The translations under genes were made by a program, and so were the position numbers. From the NCBI GenBank assembly GCA_963698265.1, contig CAVOQC010000001.1:682001-746000 (forward strand): a stretch of DNA of 64,000 bases. The letters are read 5' to 3'. Under the pieces are notes generated by a model. It was not told the origin of the DNA. It searched no databases and saw only the letters and a list, made by a program, of their open reading frames with translations. This DNA is from FEB-7 sp963698265. Lineage in GTDB: Bacteria > Pseudomonadota > Gammaproteobacteria > Burkholderiales > Usitatibacteraceae. Shown here in pieces: positions 8,616-16,961 of the stretch. Every line of letters begins with the position of its first letter. Position 1 is the first letter of the stretch.

Positions 8616-9751
8616 CCGCGTATCCACCAGACGGCGACCGCGGTCACGCAGAGGTTCGCGATCGCGAGCGGGAGCATGAACTTCCAGGCGAACGTGAGCA
8701 CCTGGTCGTAGCGGAAGCGCGGCAGCGTCCAGCGGATGAGGATCTGGAAGCTGCACACGACGAAGACCTTGGCGAGGAAGGTGCCGAGCTGCGTGACGAC
8801 CACCGCCCCGTGCGGCATCGCCACCGCCGCCCCGCCCGGGAAGGCGAAGCCCGCGTCCGACATGAAGGGCAGGTTGTATCCGCCCAGGAAAAGCGTCGTG
8901 AAGAGCGCGCCGATGACCGCGATCTCGATGAATTCCGCGAACATGAAGAGGCCCATCTTCATGCCGCTGTACTCCGTGAAGTAGCCCGCAATCAGCTCGC
9001 TCTCGGCCTCGGGCAGGTCGAAGGGGATGCGCTTGTTCTCCGCGATCGCGGCGGTGAGGAAGAGGATCGCGGCGAAGGGCTGGTAGACGATGCCCCAGGC
9101 CGGCAGCACCCCGAGCACCGTGCCCGACTGCTTGCGAACCATGGAGTCGAGATCCACCGTGCCGTAGATGAGGATCAGCCCGATCACGGTGAGGCCGAGC
9201 ACCAGCTCGTAGGAGATCATTTGCGATCCCGCCCGGAGCGCCCCCAGGAGGGAGAACTTGTTCGACGACGACCACCCTGCGAGCATCGCGCCGATGATGG
9301 TGAGCCCGCTGAAGGCGAAGACGATGAGGAGGCCCGCATCGAGCGTGGCGATCTGCATCGGGTAGCTCTTGTCGCCGAACCACTCGCCGAGCGGCGCCCA
9401 GAGGGCCGACGGCGTGAGCATGCCGCCGAAGGGCACCACCGCGAAGACCAGGAGCACGGGCGTGAAGACGACCCACGGCGCCACCGCGTAGGCGTACCAG
9501 TCGTAGGTGCGCGGCTTGAAGTCCTCCTTCAGGAGCATCTTCAGGCCGTCGGCCATGCCGTGGAAGAGCCCCCACCACACCAGCTTCACCTTCGTGAAGG
9601 GGATGCGGATGTAGGCGCGGTTGGCGCCGATGCGGTCTGCCATCACCGCTGCCTGCTTGCGCTCCACCCAGGTGAGGATGGTGCCGAAGCCCATCAGCAC
9701 GCTGATCGCGTAGCCGATGAAGACCACCGCGATGACGAGATCCGCGATCAT
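8612..9751 (-). CDS. nuoH: NADH-quinone oxidoreductase subunit H
   Basis: A 379-residue membrane subunit forming most of the quinone chamber of complex I. The family signatures are present: WVERKQAAVMADRIGANRA near residue 30, a GMADGLKMLLKEDFKP loop, and FDLPEAESELIAGYFTEYSG, the acidic loop lining the quinone channel. It is somewhat longer than the 330-350 residues usual in betaproteobacteria, and the RIGANRA version of the motif replaces the common RIGPNRVG. The start overlaps the nuoG stop (ATGA, 9748-9751). Confidence 0.96.
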   Translation of the reverse strand: MIADLVIAVVFIGYAISVLMGFGTILTWVERKQAAVMADRIGANRAYIRIPFTKVKLVWWGLFHGMADGLKMLLKEDFKPRTYDWYAYAVAPWVVFTPVLLVFAVVPFGGMLTPSALWAPLGEWFGDKSYPMQIATLDAGLLIVFAFSGLTIIGAMLAGWSSSNKFSLLGALRAGSQMISYELVLGLTVIGLILIYGTVDLDSMVRKQSGTVLGVLPAWGIVYQPFAAILFLTAAIAENKRIPFDLPEAESELIAGYFTEYSGMKMGLFMFAEFIEIAVIGALFTTLFLGGYNLPFMSDAGFAFPGGAAVAMPHGAVVVTQLGTFLAKVFVVCSFQILIRWTLPRFRYDQVLTFAWKFMLPLAIANLCVTAVAVWWIRG

Positions 9752-11190
9752 TCGCCGCCTCCGGCCTTGCCCGCGAGCGACGCGAAGAGGGTCTCCGCGT
9801 CCGCGGCCCAGGGTTGCTTCGCGAAGCACTTCGAGAACGCGCTCGTCACGCCCTCGAAGTTCGTGTAGTGCCCGTCGCGCTCGGTCTGGATGGAGAGCGG
9901 GATGAACACGTCCGCGTGCCCGTTCTCCGGCTGCAGCCAGGCGTTGAGATAGACGATGGCGGCGCCCTGCGGGATCCGGCCGAAGTCGAGGCCCTCGCCC
10001 CAGACGAGGACCAGGTCCGTGTCCTGCGGGATGTCGGGCGGCGCATCGCCGAAGAGCGCGCGGGCGCCGGCGGTGTTGGGGTTCTTGTCGGCGCGGATCA
10101 GGATCGCGTCCTCGACCACCTCGCCGGGCTCGGGCACGTGGTCCGCCTTGACCCGAGTAGGCAGGCGATCGCCGAAGGCCGCCTGGAAGGCCGCGAGTTC
10201 CTCGTTGGAGCCCCAGTTCGAGACCAGGGCGAGCGGCTTCTTCGCCGTGGCGATCAGCGAGCGCGCCTTGGCAATGGCGCCGTGCAGATCGGCAGGACGG
10301 CCCCGGAGCATCGCCACTTCCGCGCGGGCGCGGCCGAAGACCTTCGCGAGGTCGCGCGCCTTGTTGCAGATCCACGGGCCGTTCACGGCCGGGTTCTCCA
10401 GGGGTGTGACGCGGTCGATCGATTCGTTCTGGGCGCGCATGCCGGGGGCCCGCAGCCGCCACTCGTCGCGACGGTGCCAGAGATTCACCGAGCAGCCGCG
10501 CGCGCAGCCCGGGCAGACCGAGGCCGTGGGCTTCAGGTACCAGACGCGCGCCTTGTGCAGGAACGAGCGCGAAAGCAGCGCCCCCACCGGGCAGATGTCG
10601 ATCACGTTGTCGGAATACGGGTCGGCGGCGAAGGAGCCGTCCTCGACCGCGCGCACCAGCGAGTGGTCGGCGCGGTTCTGCATGCCCAGGCCGTTCGACT
10701 TCGAGACCTCGCGCGTGAAGCGCACGCACCTCGTGCACTGGATGCAGCGCTCGTTGTCGAGCACGATCCGCGGCGAGAGGTCATGGTGCTTGGTCTCGTG
10801 GTTCTTCGCGTCGCGCGAGAGGCTGCGGCTGCCGTTGTACTCGTAGTGGTAGTCCTGCAGCGTGCACTCGCCCGCCTTGTCGCAGATGCCGCAGTCGACC
10901 GGGTGGTTCAGCGTGATGAACTGGAGCGTGTCCTTGCGGCGCTTCTTCACGCCCTCGGAGTTCGTGTGCACGACCATGCCCTCGGAGACGGGCATGTTGC
11001 AGGCGATCTCGATCCACTCCCCGCCCTTGTCCTCCACACCCACCACGCAGATGCGGCAGTTGCCCGGCACCGAGAGCTGCGGGTGCCAGCAGAAGTAGGG
11101 AATGAAGATGCCCGCCGCCCGCGCAGCCTCCATGACGGTCTGGCCGGCCGGCGCCTCGAGCTCGCGCCCGTCGATGGTCAGGCGAGGCAT
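9748..11190 (-). CDS. nuoG: NADH-quinone oxidoreductase subunit G, compact form
   Basis: A 480-residue NuoG, far shorter than the 750-900 residues usual in proteobacteria. The Fe-S part is complete. The N-terminal 2Fe-2S site has a lone Cys in YFCWHPQ, then GNCRICVV and ACNMP. The His-ligated cluster motif HPVDCGICDKAGEC and the CIQCTRC ferredoxin motif with its distant ICPVG Cys follow. A CPGCARGC motif has a fourth Cys (PWIC) 42 residues on, the site of cluster N7. After this only about 200 residues of the molybdopterin-oxidoreductase-like domain remain instead of about 500. The frame ends cleanly in a TGA that overlaps nuoH, so it looks like a natural compact form, not a broken gene. Confidence 0.93.
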   Translation of the reverse strand: MPRLTIDGRELEAPAGQTVMEAARAAGIFIPYFCWHPQLSVPGNCRICVVGVEDKGGEWIEIACNMPVSEGMVVHTNSEGVKKRRKDTLQFITLNHPVDCGICDKAGECTLQDYHYEYNGSRSLSRDAKNHETKHHDLSPRIVLDNERCIQCTRCVRFTREVSKSNGLGMQNRADHSLVRAVEDGSFAADPYSDNVIDICPVGALLSRSFLHKARVWYLKPTASVCPGCARGCSVNLWHRRDEWRLRAPGMRAQNESIDRVTPLENPAVNGPWICNKARDLAKVFGRARAEVAMLRGRPADLHGAIAKARSLIATAKKPLALVSNWGSNEELAAFQAAFGDRLPTRVKADHVPEPGEVVEDAILIRADKNPNTAGARALFGDAPPDIPQDTDLVLVWGEGLDFGRIPQGAAIVYLNAWLQPENGHADVFIPLSIQTERDGHYTNFEGVTSAFSKCFAKQPWAADAETLFASLAGKAGGGE

Positions 11191-12470
11191 TCGAGCCTCC
11201 CGTCGCACTTCGAGCTGCCGTGGGTGATGAAGTGCTCGAACTCGTCGCGGTACTTGTTCAGGATCCCGATGGTGGCGTAGCCCGCCGCGTCGCCCATGCC
11301 GCAGATCGTGGTGCCGTCGTTCGCCTCCGAGATGGCGTAGAGGCGGTCGATGTCCTCGGCCACGCCCTTGCCGGCGACGATGCGGTCGATGATCCGGTGC
11401 ATCCACCCCATGCCGTCGCGGCAGGGCGTGCACTGGCCGCAGGACTCGTGGTGGTAGAAGCGCAGCAGCACCTGGAGCAGGCGCACCATGCAGGTGCCCT
11501 CGGCGATGGCGATCATGCCGCCGGAGCCGAGCGAGGAGCCGGCGGGGTTCACGGATTCGTGGGAGAGCATGAGCGGCTCGATCTCTGCGCGCGTGAGCAC
11601 CTTGGTGGAGATGCCGCCGGGGACCACGCACTTCAGCTTCGCGCCGTGGAGCATGCCGCCGCAGTCCACGTCGAGGAACCGCGCCCACGGGTAGCCGTAC
11701 TCGACTTCGTAGACGCCCGGCTTCGCGATGTGGCCGGAGATGGACACGAGCTGCGTGCCCGGGCTCTTGGCGGTGCCCACCTTGCGAAAGGCTTCCGCGC
11801 CGTCGCGGATGATGCCGGTCACGTTGGCGAGCGTCTCGACGTTGTTGATGACCGTGGGCTTCTGGTAGAGGCCCCTCACCGTGAGGCGCGGCGGGCGATT
11901 CCTCGGGTAGGGCTTCCTGCCCTCGATCGAGGTGATGAGCCCTGAGGCCTCGCCGCAGACGTAGGAGCCGGCGCCGCGGTAGACCACGATGTCGAGGATG
12001 AATCCCGTGTCGAAGAGTTTGGCGCCGAGGAGCCCGGCCGCGTAGGCCTCGTCGATCGCGCCCTGGATGCGGCGCCACGGCAAGTCGAACTCCCCGCGGA
12101 TGTAGACGAAGGAGTGCCTCACGTCCAGCGCGTAGGAGGCGATCAGCATCGATTCCACCAGGAGGTGCGGCGCGTGCTCGAGGATCCAGCGGTCCTTGAA
12201 GGTGCCGGGCTCGCCCTCGTCGGCGTTGCAGCAGAGGTAGTGGGGCTGGCTGTCTCCCGGCTTCATCACCGACCACTTGCGCCCGACGGGGAAGGCCGCG
12301 CCGCCGTGGCCGAGGAGGCCGGAGGCGGTGACTTCCTTGGTCACGTCCACCGGCTGCATGGTCCTCAGCGCCTTCTCGAGCGTCGCGTAGCCGCCGCGCG
12401 CGCGGTAGGCCTCGAGCGTGTGCGAGGTGGGCGTCACCTCGAAATCCATGATGAGCTGGCGGCCGGGCAT
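11178..12470 (-). CDS. nuoF: NADH-quinone oxidoreductase subunit F, NADH/FMN
   Basis: A 430-residue NADH-oxidising subunit. It contains the glycine-rich NADH/FMN loop (LGHGGAAFPVGRKW), the CNADEGEPGTFKDR FMN motif, and the N3 cluster motif ESCGQCTPCRDG with its distant Cys in TTICGMGD. It accepts hydride from NADH on FMN and feeds electrons into the Fe-S chain. The start is taken at the first ATG, two bases after the nuoE stop; a second in-frame ATG seven codons on (12449) is possible. It overlaps nuoG by 13 bases. Confidence 0.97.
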   Translation of the reverse strand: MPGRQLIMDFEVTPTSHTLEAYRARGGYATLEKALRTMQPVDVTKEVTASGLLGHGGAAFPVGRKWSVMKPGDSQPHYLCCNADEGEPGTFKDRWILEHAPHLLVESMLIASYALDVRHSFVYIRGEFDLPWRRIQGAIDEAYAAGLLGAKLFDTGFILDIVVYRGAGSYVCGEASGLITSIEGRKPYPRNRPPRLTVRGLYQKPTVINNVETLANVTGIIRDGAEAFRKVGTAKSPGTQLVSISGHIAKPGVYEVEYGYPWARFLDVDCGGMLHGAKLKCVVPGGISTKVLTRAEIEPLMLSHESVNPAGSSLGSGGMIAIAEGTCMVRLLQVLLRFYHHESCGQCTPCRDGMGWMHRIIDRIVAGKGVAEDIDRLYAISEANDGTTICGMGDAAGYATIGILNKYRDEFEHFITHGSSKCDGRLECLA

Positions 12471-12471
12471 G

Positions 12472-12936
12472 CTAGCGCAACCCCTCGATCAGCTGGTCCA
12501 GCTTCGCGGCGTCCATGTCCTCGTGGTAGGCCTCGTTCACCATCACCACGGGCGCGGTGCCGCAGGAGCCCAGGCACTCGACGGTCGAGAGCGTGAAGCG
12601 CCCGTCGGCGGTCGTCTCGCCGGGCTGGATGCCCAACTTCTTCACGAGGTGCCCGACGAGGCCGTCGCAGCCGCGCATGGAGCAGGCGATGTTGCGGCAG
12701 GCCTGCAGGTGCCAGCGGCCCACGGGCTTCCTGCGCAGCATCGTGTAGTAGGAGAGCACCTCCTCGACCTGGATGCGCGGGACCTTCAGGTACTCCACGA
12801 CACCGAGGATGTCCTCCTCGGCGACGAAGCCGCGGTCTTCCTGGATGCGGCGCAGGCAGGGCAGCACCAGCGATGCCTCGAAGCCCTCGGGGTAGCGCTG
12901 CTTCATCCGCTCGAATTCGGGGATCAGGTGCTTCAC
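12472..12936 (-). CDS. nuoE: NADH-quinone oxidoreductase subunit E, 2Fe-2S
   Basis: A 154-residue thioredoxin-fold subunit holding the N1a 2Fe-2S cluster. The ligand pattern C-x4-C (CRNIAC) and C-x3-C (CLGSC) is present and correctly spaced. The start is a GTG that overlaps the nuoD stop codon (GTGA, 12933-12936). An ATG 12 codons downstream would remove conserved N-terminal helix residues, so the GTG is preferred. Confidence 0.95.
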   Translation of the reverse strand: MKHLIPEFERMKQRYPEGFEASLVLPCLRRIQEDRGFVAEEDILGVVEYLKVPRIQVEEVLSYYTMLRRKPVGRWHLQACRNIACSMRGCDGLVGHLVKKLGIQPGETTADGRFTLSTVECLGSCGTAPVVMVNEAYHEDMDAAKLDQLIEGLR

Positions 12937-14156
12937 CGGTCGCACTCCCCGCCGATCATGTTGATCGAGCCGAAGGTCGGCACGAGGTCGGCGAGCTGGT
13001 AGCCCTCGAGCAACATCGCCGCCCCGCCCATGTGCACGAAGCTGGGCGCGCGCACGTGCACCTTGTACGGCGTTCCCTCGCCTGTGGAGACGAGATAGAA
13101 GCCCAGCTCCCCGTTGGCGGCCTCGTGGGCGAAGTAGATCTCGCCCGCCGGCACCCGCGGGCCCTCCATCACCAGCTTGAAGTGGTTGATGAGGGATTCG
13201 ATCTCGCCGTAGACCGCGGTCTTCTCCGGGAAGGTGCAGCGCCGGTCGTCCACGTTTATGGGTCCTTCCGGCAGCATGTCCACGAGCTGGCGGATCATGT
13301 GCACGCTCTCGTCCATCTCGCACATGCGCACGAAGTAGCGGTCGTAGTTGTCGCCCTTGATGCCCACGGGCACCTCGAAGTCGAGCTCCGCGTAGGCGAG
13401 GTAGGGAGTGTCCTTGCGAAGGTCCCGCGGCGCGCCGGTCGAGCGCAGCATCGGGCCGGTGTAGCCGTAGTCGAGCGCCTGGGCGGTCGTGAGCACGCCC
13501 ACGTCGCGCATGCGGTCGATGAAGATGCGGTTCCTGTCCACCAGGCCGTGCACGCGGCCGATGAACTCCTCGTACTGCACGAGGATCTCCTCCAGGCGCT
13601 TCAACCAGCCCGGCGGCAGGTCGCGCGCGAGCCCGCCGATGCGCCCGTAGGAATAGGTGACGCGCGCGCCCGTGAGGTCGGCCAGGTGCTCGTAGATGTA
13701 GTCGCGGATCATCACCAGGTACAGGAACGCGGTCATCGCCCCCAGCTCCATCAGGGCGGCGGCTACGCAGGTGAGGTGGTCCGCCAGGCGCGAGTACTCC
13801 GACAGGAGCGTCCGCAGGTACTTGCAGCGCGGCGTGATTTCCACGCCCATCAGGCGCTCCACCGTGTCGCAGTACGCGAAGTCGTTGATGAGCGCCGAGC
13901 AGTAGTTCAGGCGGTCGACGTAGGGAATCAGGTTGTGCCAGGTGTGCGACTCGCACTCCTTCTCGAAGCCGCGGTGCAGGTAGCCGCAGTGCACGTCGGC
14001 GCGGATGATGCGCTCGCCGTCCAGCTCCGCGAAGATCTGGATCGTGCCGTGGGTGGCCGGGTGCGACGGGCCGATGCTCACGATCACCGTGTCCTCGCGC
14101 TCGCTGGTGACGAACGCGGGGCGGACGGGGTTCGCGATGCGCGGGGCCGTGGACAT
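12933..14156 (-). CDS. nuoD: NADH-quinone oxidoreductase subunit D, quinone-binding
   Basis: A 407-residue 49-kDa-type subunit, related to the large subunit of NiFe hydrogenases and forming the quinone-reduction site with NuoB. Seen: GPSHPATHGTIQIFAELDGE with the conserved quinone-site His, DVHCGYLHRGFEK, and the C-terminal SINMIGGECDR end in which the expected Asp-Arg closes the protein. NuoC and NuoD are separate genes here, two bases apart, not fused as in E. coli. Confidence 0.97.
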   Translation of the reverse strand: MSTAPRIANPVRPAFVTSEREDTVIVSIGPSHPATHGTIQIFAELDGERIIRADVHCGYLHRGFEKECESHTWHNLIPYVDRLNYCSALINDFAYCDTVERLMGVEITPRCKYLRTLLSEYSRLADHLTCVAAALMELGAMTAFLYLVMIRDYIYEHLADLTGARVTYSYGRIGGLARDLPPGWLKRLEEILVQYEEFIGRVHGLVDRNRIFIDRMRDVGVLTTAQALDYGYTGPMLRSTGAPRDLRKDTPYLAYAELDFEVPVGIKGDNYDRYFVRMCEMDESVHMIRQLVDMLPEGPINVDDRRCTFPEKTAVYGEIESLINHFKLVMEGPRVPAGEIYFAHEAANGELGFYLVSTGEGTPYKVHVRAPSFVHMGGAAMLLEGYQLADLVPTFGSINMIGGECDR

Positions 14157-14158
14157 GG

Positions 14159-14659
14159 TCAGCCGCCTTCCCTTTCCGAGGCGACCCAGTCGCGGTACGG
14201 CACGAGGGGCTGCTCGCGATCCTTCGGGTAGTCCTTGCGCAGCGGGTGCCCCACGAAACCCTCGTAGAGCAGTATCGGGCGCAAGTCCGCGTTGCCCTCG
14301 AACACGATGCCGTACATGTCGTGGCACTCGCGCTCCATGAAGGCGGCCGACCCGAAGAGCGGCGTGAGGGAGACGACGACGGGCGCGGATTCCGGCACGC
14401 GGGTCTTCAGGCGCACGCGCACCTTGTGCTCGGTCGAGTAGAAGTGCCACACCACCTCGAAGCGCGGCGACTGGCCGGGCCAGTCCACGGCCGTCACGTC
14501 GAGGAAGACGTCGAAAGCGAACTCGGCCTTGAGGGCGCGCGCGGCACCTTCCACCGCGCCCGGCGCCAGGTTCACGACCAGGATGGCGTGCGAGACGCAG
14601 GTCTCCTCCCCCTTCGTCGCGAGCTTCGCGGTGATCCGGTCGAAAACCTCGGCGCCCAT
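14159..14659 (-). CDS. nuoC: NADH-quinone oxidoreductase subunit C
   Basis: A 166-residue 30-kDa-type subunit that packs on NuoD in the peripheral arm. The family signature RECHDMYGIVFEGNADLRP and a following HPLRKDYP stretch are in the C-terminal half. The start is set at 14659 (MGAEVFDRI); upstream codons in this frame lie inside the end of nuoB and are not conserved-looking. Four bases separate it from the nuoB stop. Confidence 0.95.
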   Translation of the reverse strand: MGAEVFDRITAKLATKGEETCVSHAILVVNLAPGAVEGAARALKAEFAFDVFLDVTAVDWPGQSPRFEVVWHFYSTEHKVRVRLKTRVPESAPVVVSLTPLFGSAAFMERECHDMYGIVFEGNADLRPILLYEGFVGHPLRKDYPKDREQPLVPYRDWVASEREGG

Positions 14660-14663
14660 CGCT

Positions 14664-15188
14664 TCAGAAATCCTTCGTGATGATCGGGTGCTTCGCACGC
14701 GCGATCTTGTCCTGCAGCCGCATGATTCCGTCGATCACGGTCTCGGGGCGCGGCGGGCAGCCGGGTATGTAGATGTCCACGGGAATCACCCGGTCGATGC
14801 CGGGAAGCGCTGCGTAGTTCTGGTAGAAGCCGCCGCTCGTGGCGCACACGCCGAAGGCCATCACCCACTTCGGCTCGCACATCTGCTCGTAGACCTTCAA
14901 GAGTACCGGCGCCTGCTTGTGCGTGACGGTTCCCACCACCATCAGGAGGTCCGACTGGCGGGGCGAGAAGCGCGGCAGCGCCGCCCCGAAGCGGTCGGTG
15001 TCGTAGGGGGTGGAACTCACCGCCATGAACTCCATGGCGCAGCAGGCGGTGACGAACGGGTAGGGAAAGAGCGAGAACTTGCGCGCCCAGCCGACCAGCT
15101 CGTCCTTGCGGGTGGAGAGGAACTCGAAGGCCGCGCTCTTGCCGCCGCCCTCGGGGTGAATGGGGATGGTGCGCGGCAGCGTGCTCAT
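14664..15188 (-). CDS. nuoB: NADH-quinone oxidoreductase subunit B, cluster N2
   Basis: A 174-residue subunit holding the terminal N2 4Fe-4S cluster. The tandem cysteines of TACCAMEF (residues 49-50) plus Cys115 (FGVCATSGG) and Cys144 (PGCPPRPE) reproduce the spacing of the known N2 ligands. The start codon overlaps the nuoA stop in an ATGA (15185-15188). The C-terminus is shorter than in E. coli, ending soon after the conserved helix. Confidence 0.97.
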   Translation of the reverse strand: MSTLPRTIPIHPEGGGKSAAFEFLSTRKDELVGWARKFSLFPYPFVTACCAMEFMAVSSTPYDTDRFGAALPRFSPRQSDLLMVVGTVTHKQAPVLLKVYEQMCEPKWVMAFGVCATSGGFYQNYAALPGIDRVIPVDIYIPGCPPRPETVIDGIMRLQDKIARAKHPIITKDF

Positions 15189-15550
15189 TGCCGCACCGCC
15201 TCGAGGAGCCGCGCCTTGTAGACGTAGAGGACGATCAGCACCAGCAGGAAGATGAAGATGCCCAGGGTGAAGAGCATGAAGCCGGTGAGCGGCTGCGCGC
15301 CCAGCGCCCAGATGAAGAGGAACACCGTCTCCAGGTCGAAGAGGATGAAGATGATGGCCACGGCGTAGTACTTGATCGGCACCGCCTTCACGTTTTGCGT
15401 GTCCACGGGCGTGGCACCGCACTCGAAGGGCTCGAGCTTGGTCTCGGTGTCGACCGGCTTGGGCCCCAGGATGCGGTTGAGCGCCAGCATGACGGCCACG
15501 ACGCCGAGGATCGCGGCCATGTACAGCAGGAACACTACATAGGGGTTCAT
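15185..15550 (-). CDS. nuoA: NADH-quinone oxidoreductase subunit A
   Basis: A 121-residue, three-helix membrane subunit and the first gene of the complex I operon. The hallmark loop ending FECGATPVD, and the acidic FDLETVFLF in the second helix, are present. The start is placed at 15550 (MNPYVVFLL) because this is where family members begin. Oddly, no Shine-Dalgarno sequence precedes it: the bases just upstream read CCCCCCCAAG on the coding strand. The frame is open for 23 further codons upstream without a convincing alternative start. Confidence 0.94.
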   Translation of the reverse strand: MNPYVVFLLYMAAILGVVAVMLALNRILGPKPVDTETKLEPFECGATPVDTQNVKAVPIKYYAVAIIFILFDLETVFLFIWALGAQPLTGFMLFTLGIFIFLLVLIVLYVYKARLLEAVRQ

Positions 15551-15734
15551 CTTGGGGGGGGTTGCGGCCGCGGAAACCGGCCGTTTTCCTGTCTGCCCAG
15601 AGGTTAGCCTTTGGGGCAACGCTTCGTTTGATGCACGTCAACCCCGCATACCCCACGGTTTCGGCCTGCCGCAGACCTCCGGAGGCCGAAAAACCTCCAT
15701 CGGCCCCGTGCGCGCCCACCCGGTTCCCGGCACC

Positions 15735-16787
15735 ATGCGGTCCATGACCCGATCGAGGATCGCCGCCATGGCAGGCGCGCTCGCCGTATGCGTGGCGAGC
15801 GGCGCCCTGTGCGCGTGGCTTCGCACGCCGCTTCCCTGGATGCTGGGGCCGCTCCTGGGCATGGCGATCTTCCAGTTCAGCGGGGCCAGCCTCGAGTCCC
15901 CGCCCTTCGGCCGGGAGACGGGGCAGCTCGTGATCGGCCTGGCCCTCGGCCTCTACTTCACGCCGGCGATAGCGGCCGAGGTGGTGGCGCACGCGCCGGC
16001 GCTCGTCACCGCGGCCACGGGCGTCTTCCTGATCGGCGTGGCCGCGAGCACGATCCTCGAGCGCGCCGCGCGCGTCGACCACGCGACCGCCTTCTTTTCC
16101 TGTGCCATCGGCGGCGCGGCGGAGATGGCGAATCTCGCGGAGCGCAACGGCGCCCTCGTGGACCGCGTGGCCCTTGCCCATTCGCTGCGGCTGCTCGTGG
16201 TGGTAACCGCCGTGCCCGTGTCCCTCACGCTCCTCGGCCAGGCGGGGACCGACGACTACCGCCCGGTGGCGGTGCCCTTCGATGCGGGCAGGCTCGCGCT
16301 TCTCACGGGCCTCGCCGTCGCCGCGTCCTTCGCCTGGCTCCGCACGGGGCTGCCCAACGCCTTCATGATGGGCCCGCTCGTGCTCGCGATCGGCTTCACC
16401 GCGGGCGGGCTGGTGTTCTCCTCCATCCCGCCGTGGATGACCAACGCCGCGCAGGTGCTGCTCGCCTGCAACCTCGGCGCGCGCTTCCGGCAGGAGTTCC
16501 TCCGCGAGGCGCCGCGCTTCGTCGCCGCGGTGCTCGCGACGGTCGCCTTCATGCTCGCCCTTTGCGCGCTCCTCGCCTTCGCGCTCGCTTGGTCCGTGGG
16601 CGCCGCACCCGCCACGATCCTGCTCGCCTGCGCCCCCGGCGGCATCGCCGAGATGGCGATCACGGCGAAGGTGCTGCGCGTGGGGGTCGCCTTCGTCACC
16701 GCCGCGCACGTGATCCGGTTCGCGATCGTCGTGCTCGCCACCGAGACCGCGTTCCGTTTCCTCGCCCGTCGCCGCATCCGGCGTTGA
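15735..16787 (+). CDS. AbrB-family duplicated membrane protein
   Basis: A 350-residue hydrophobic protein with about ten membrane segments in two homologous halves, each containing a Pro-Trp/Asn-Met-Gly-Pro loop (LPWMLGPLLGM and LPNAFMMGPLVLA). This is the AbrB duplication family, sometimes mislabelled ammonia monooxygenase or transcriptional regulator. The C-terminal ACAPGGIAEMAITAK motif is typical. The molecular function is not established; transport is a reasonable guess from topology. The gene is divergent from nuoA. Neither the ATG at 15735 nor that at 15744 has a clear ribosome site. Confidence 0.82.
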   Translation: MRSMTRSRIAAMAGALAVCVASGALCAWLRTPLPWMLGPLLGMAIFQFSGASLESPPFGRETGQLVIGLALGLYFTPAIAAEVVAHAPALVTAATGVFLIGVAASTILERAARVDHATAFFSCAIGGAAEMANLAERNGALVDRVALAHSLRLLVVVTAVPVSLTLLGQAGTDDYRPVAVPFDAGRLALLTGLAVAASFAWLRTGLPNAFMMGPLVLAIGFTAGGLVFSSIPPWMTNAAQVLLACNLGARFRQEFLREAPRFVAAVLATVAFMLALCALLAFALAWSVGAAPATILLACAPGGIAEMAITAKVLRVGVAFVTAAHVIRFAIVVLATETAFRFLARRRIRR

Positions 16788-16961
16788 CCGCAGTCCCGTA
16801 ACGCGGGGTCGGACCTCCGTAGAACTTGCTGCCCCGGACTTCGGCGCTGCCGTCGATCGGGACGCCGTCGAACGAAGTGGCGATGCAGGGGTCCGGTTGC
16901 CGCCGCCGCGCTATCATCGAAGCGTCGCCAGCCCTTCACCCCCGCCTCCCGGAATCCCCCC

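Noticed and set aside
16788..16961. A promoter or riboswitch ahead of the sugar-acid dehydratase
   Set aside because: A TATCAT word near 16911 has no -35 partner at proper spacing and no conserved RNA fold was seen; the 174-base gap holds nothing I can support.
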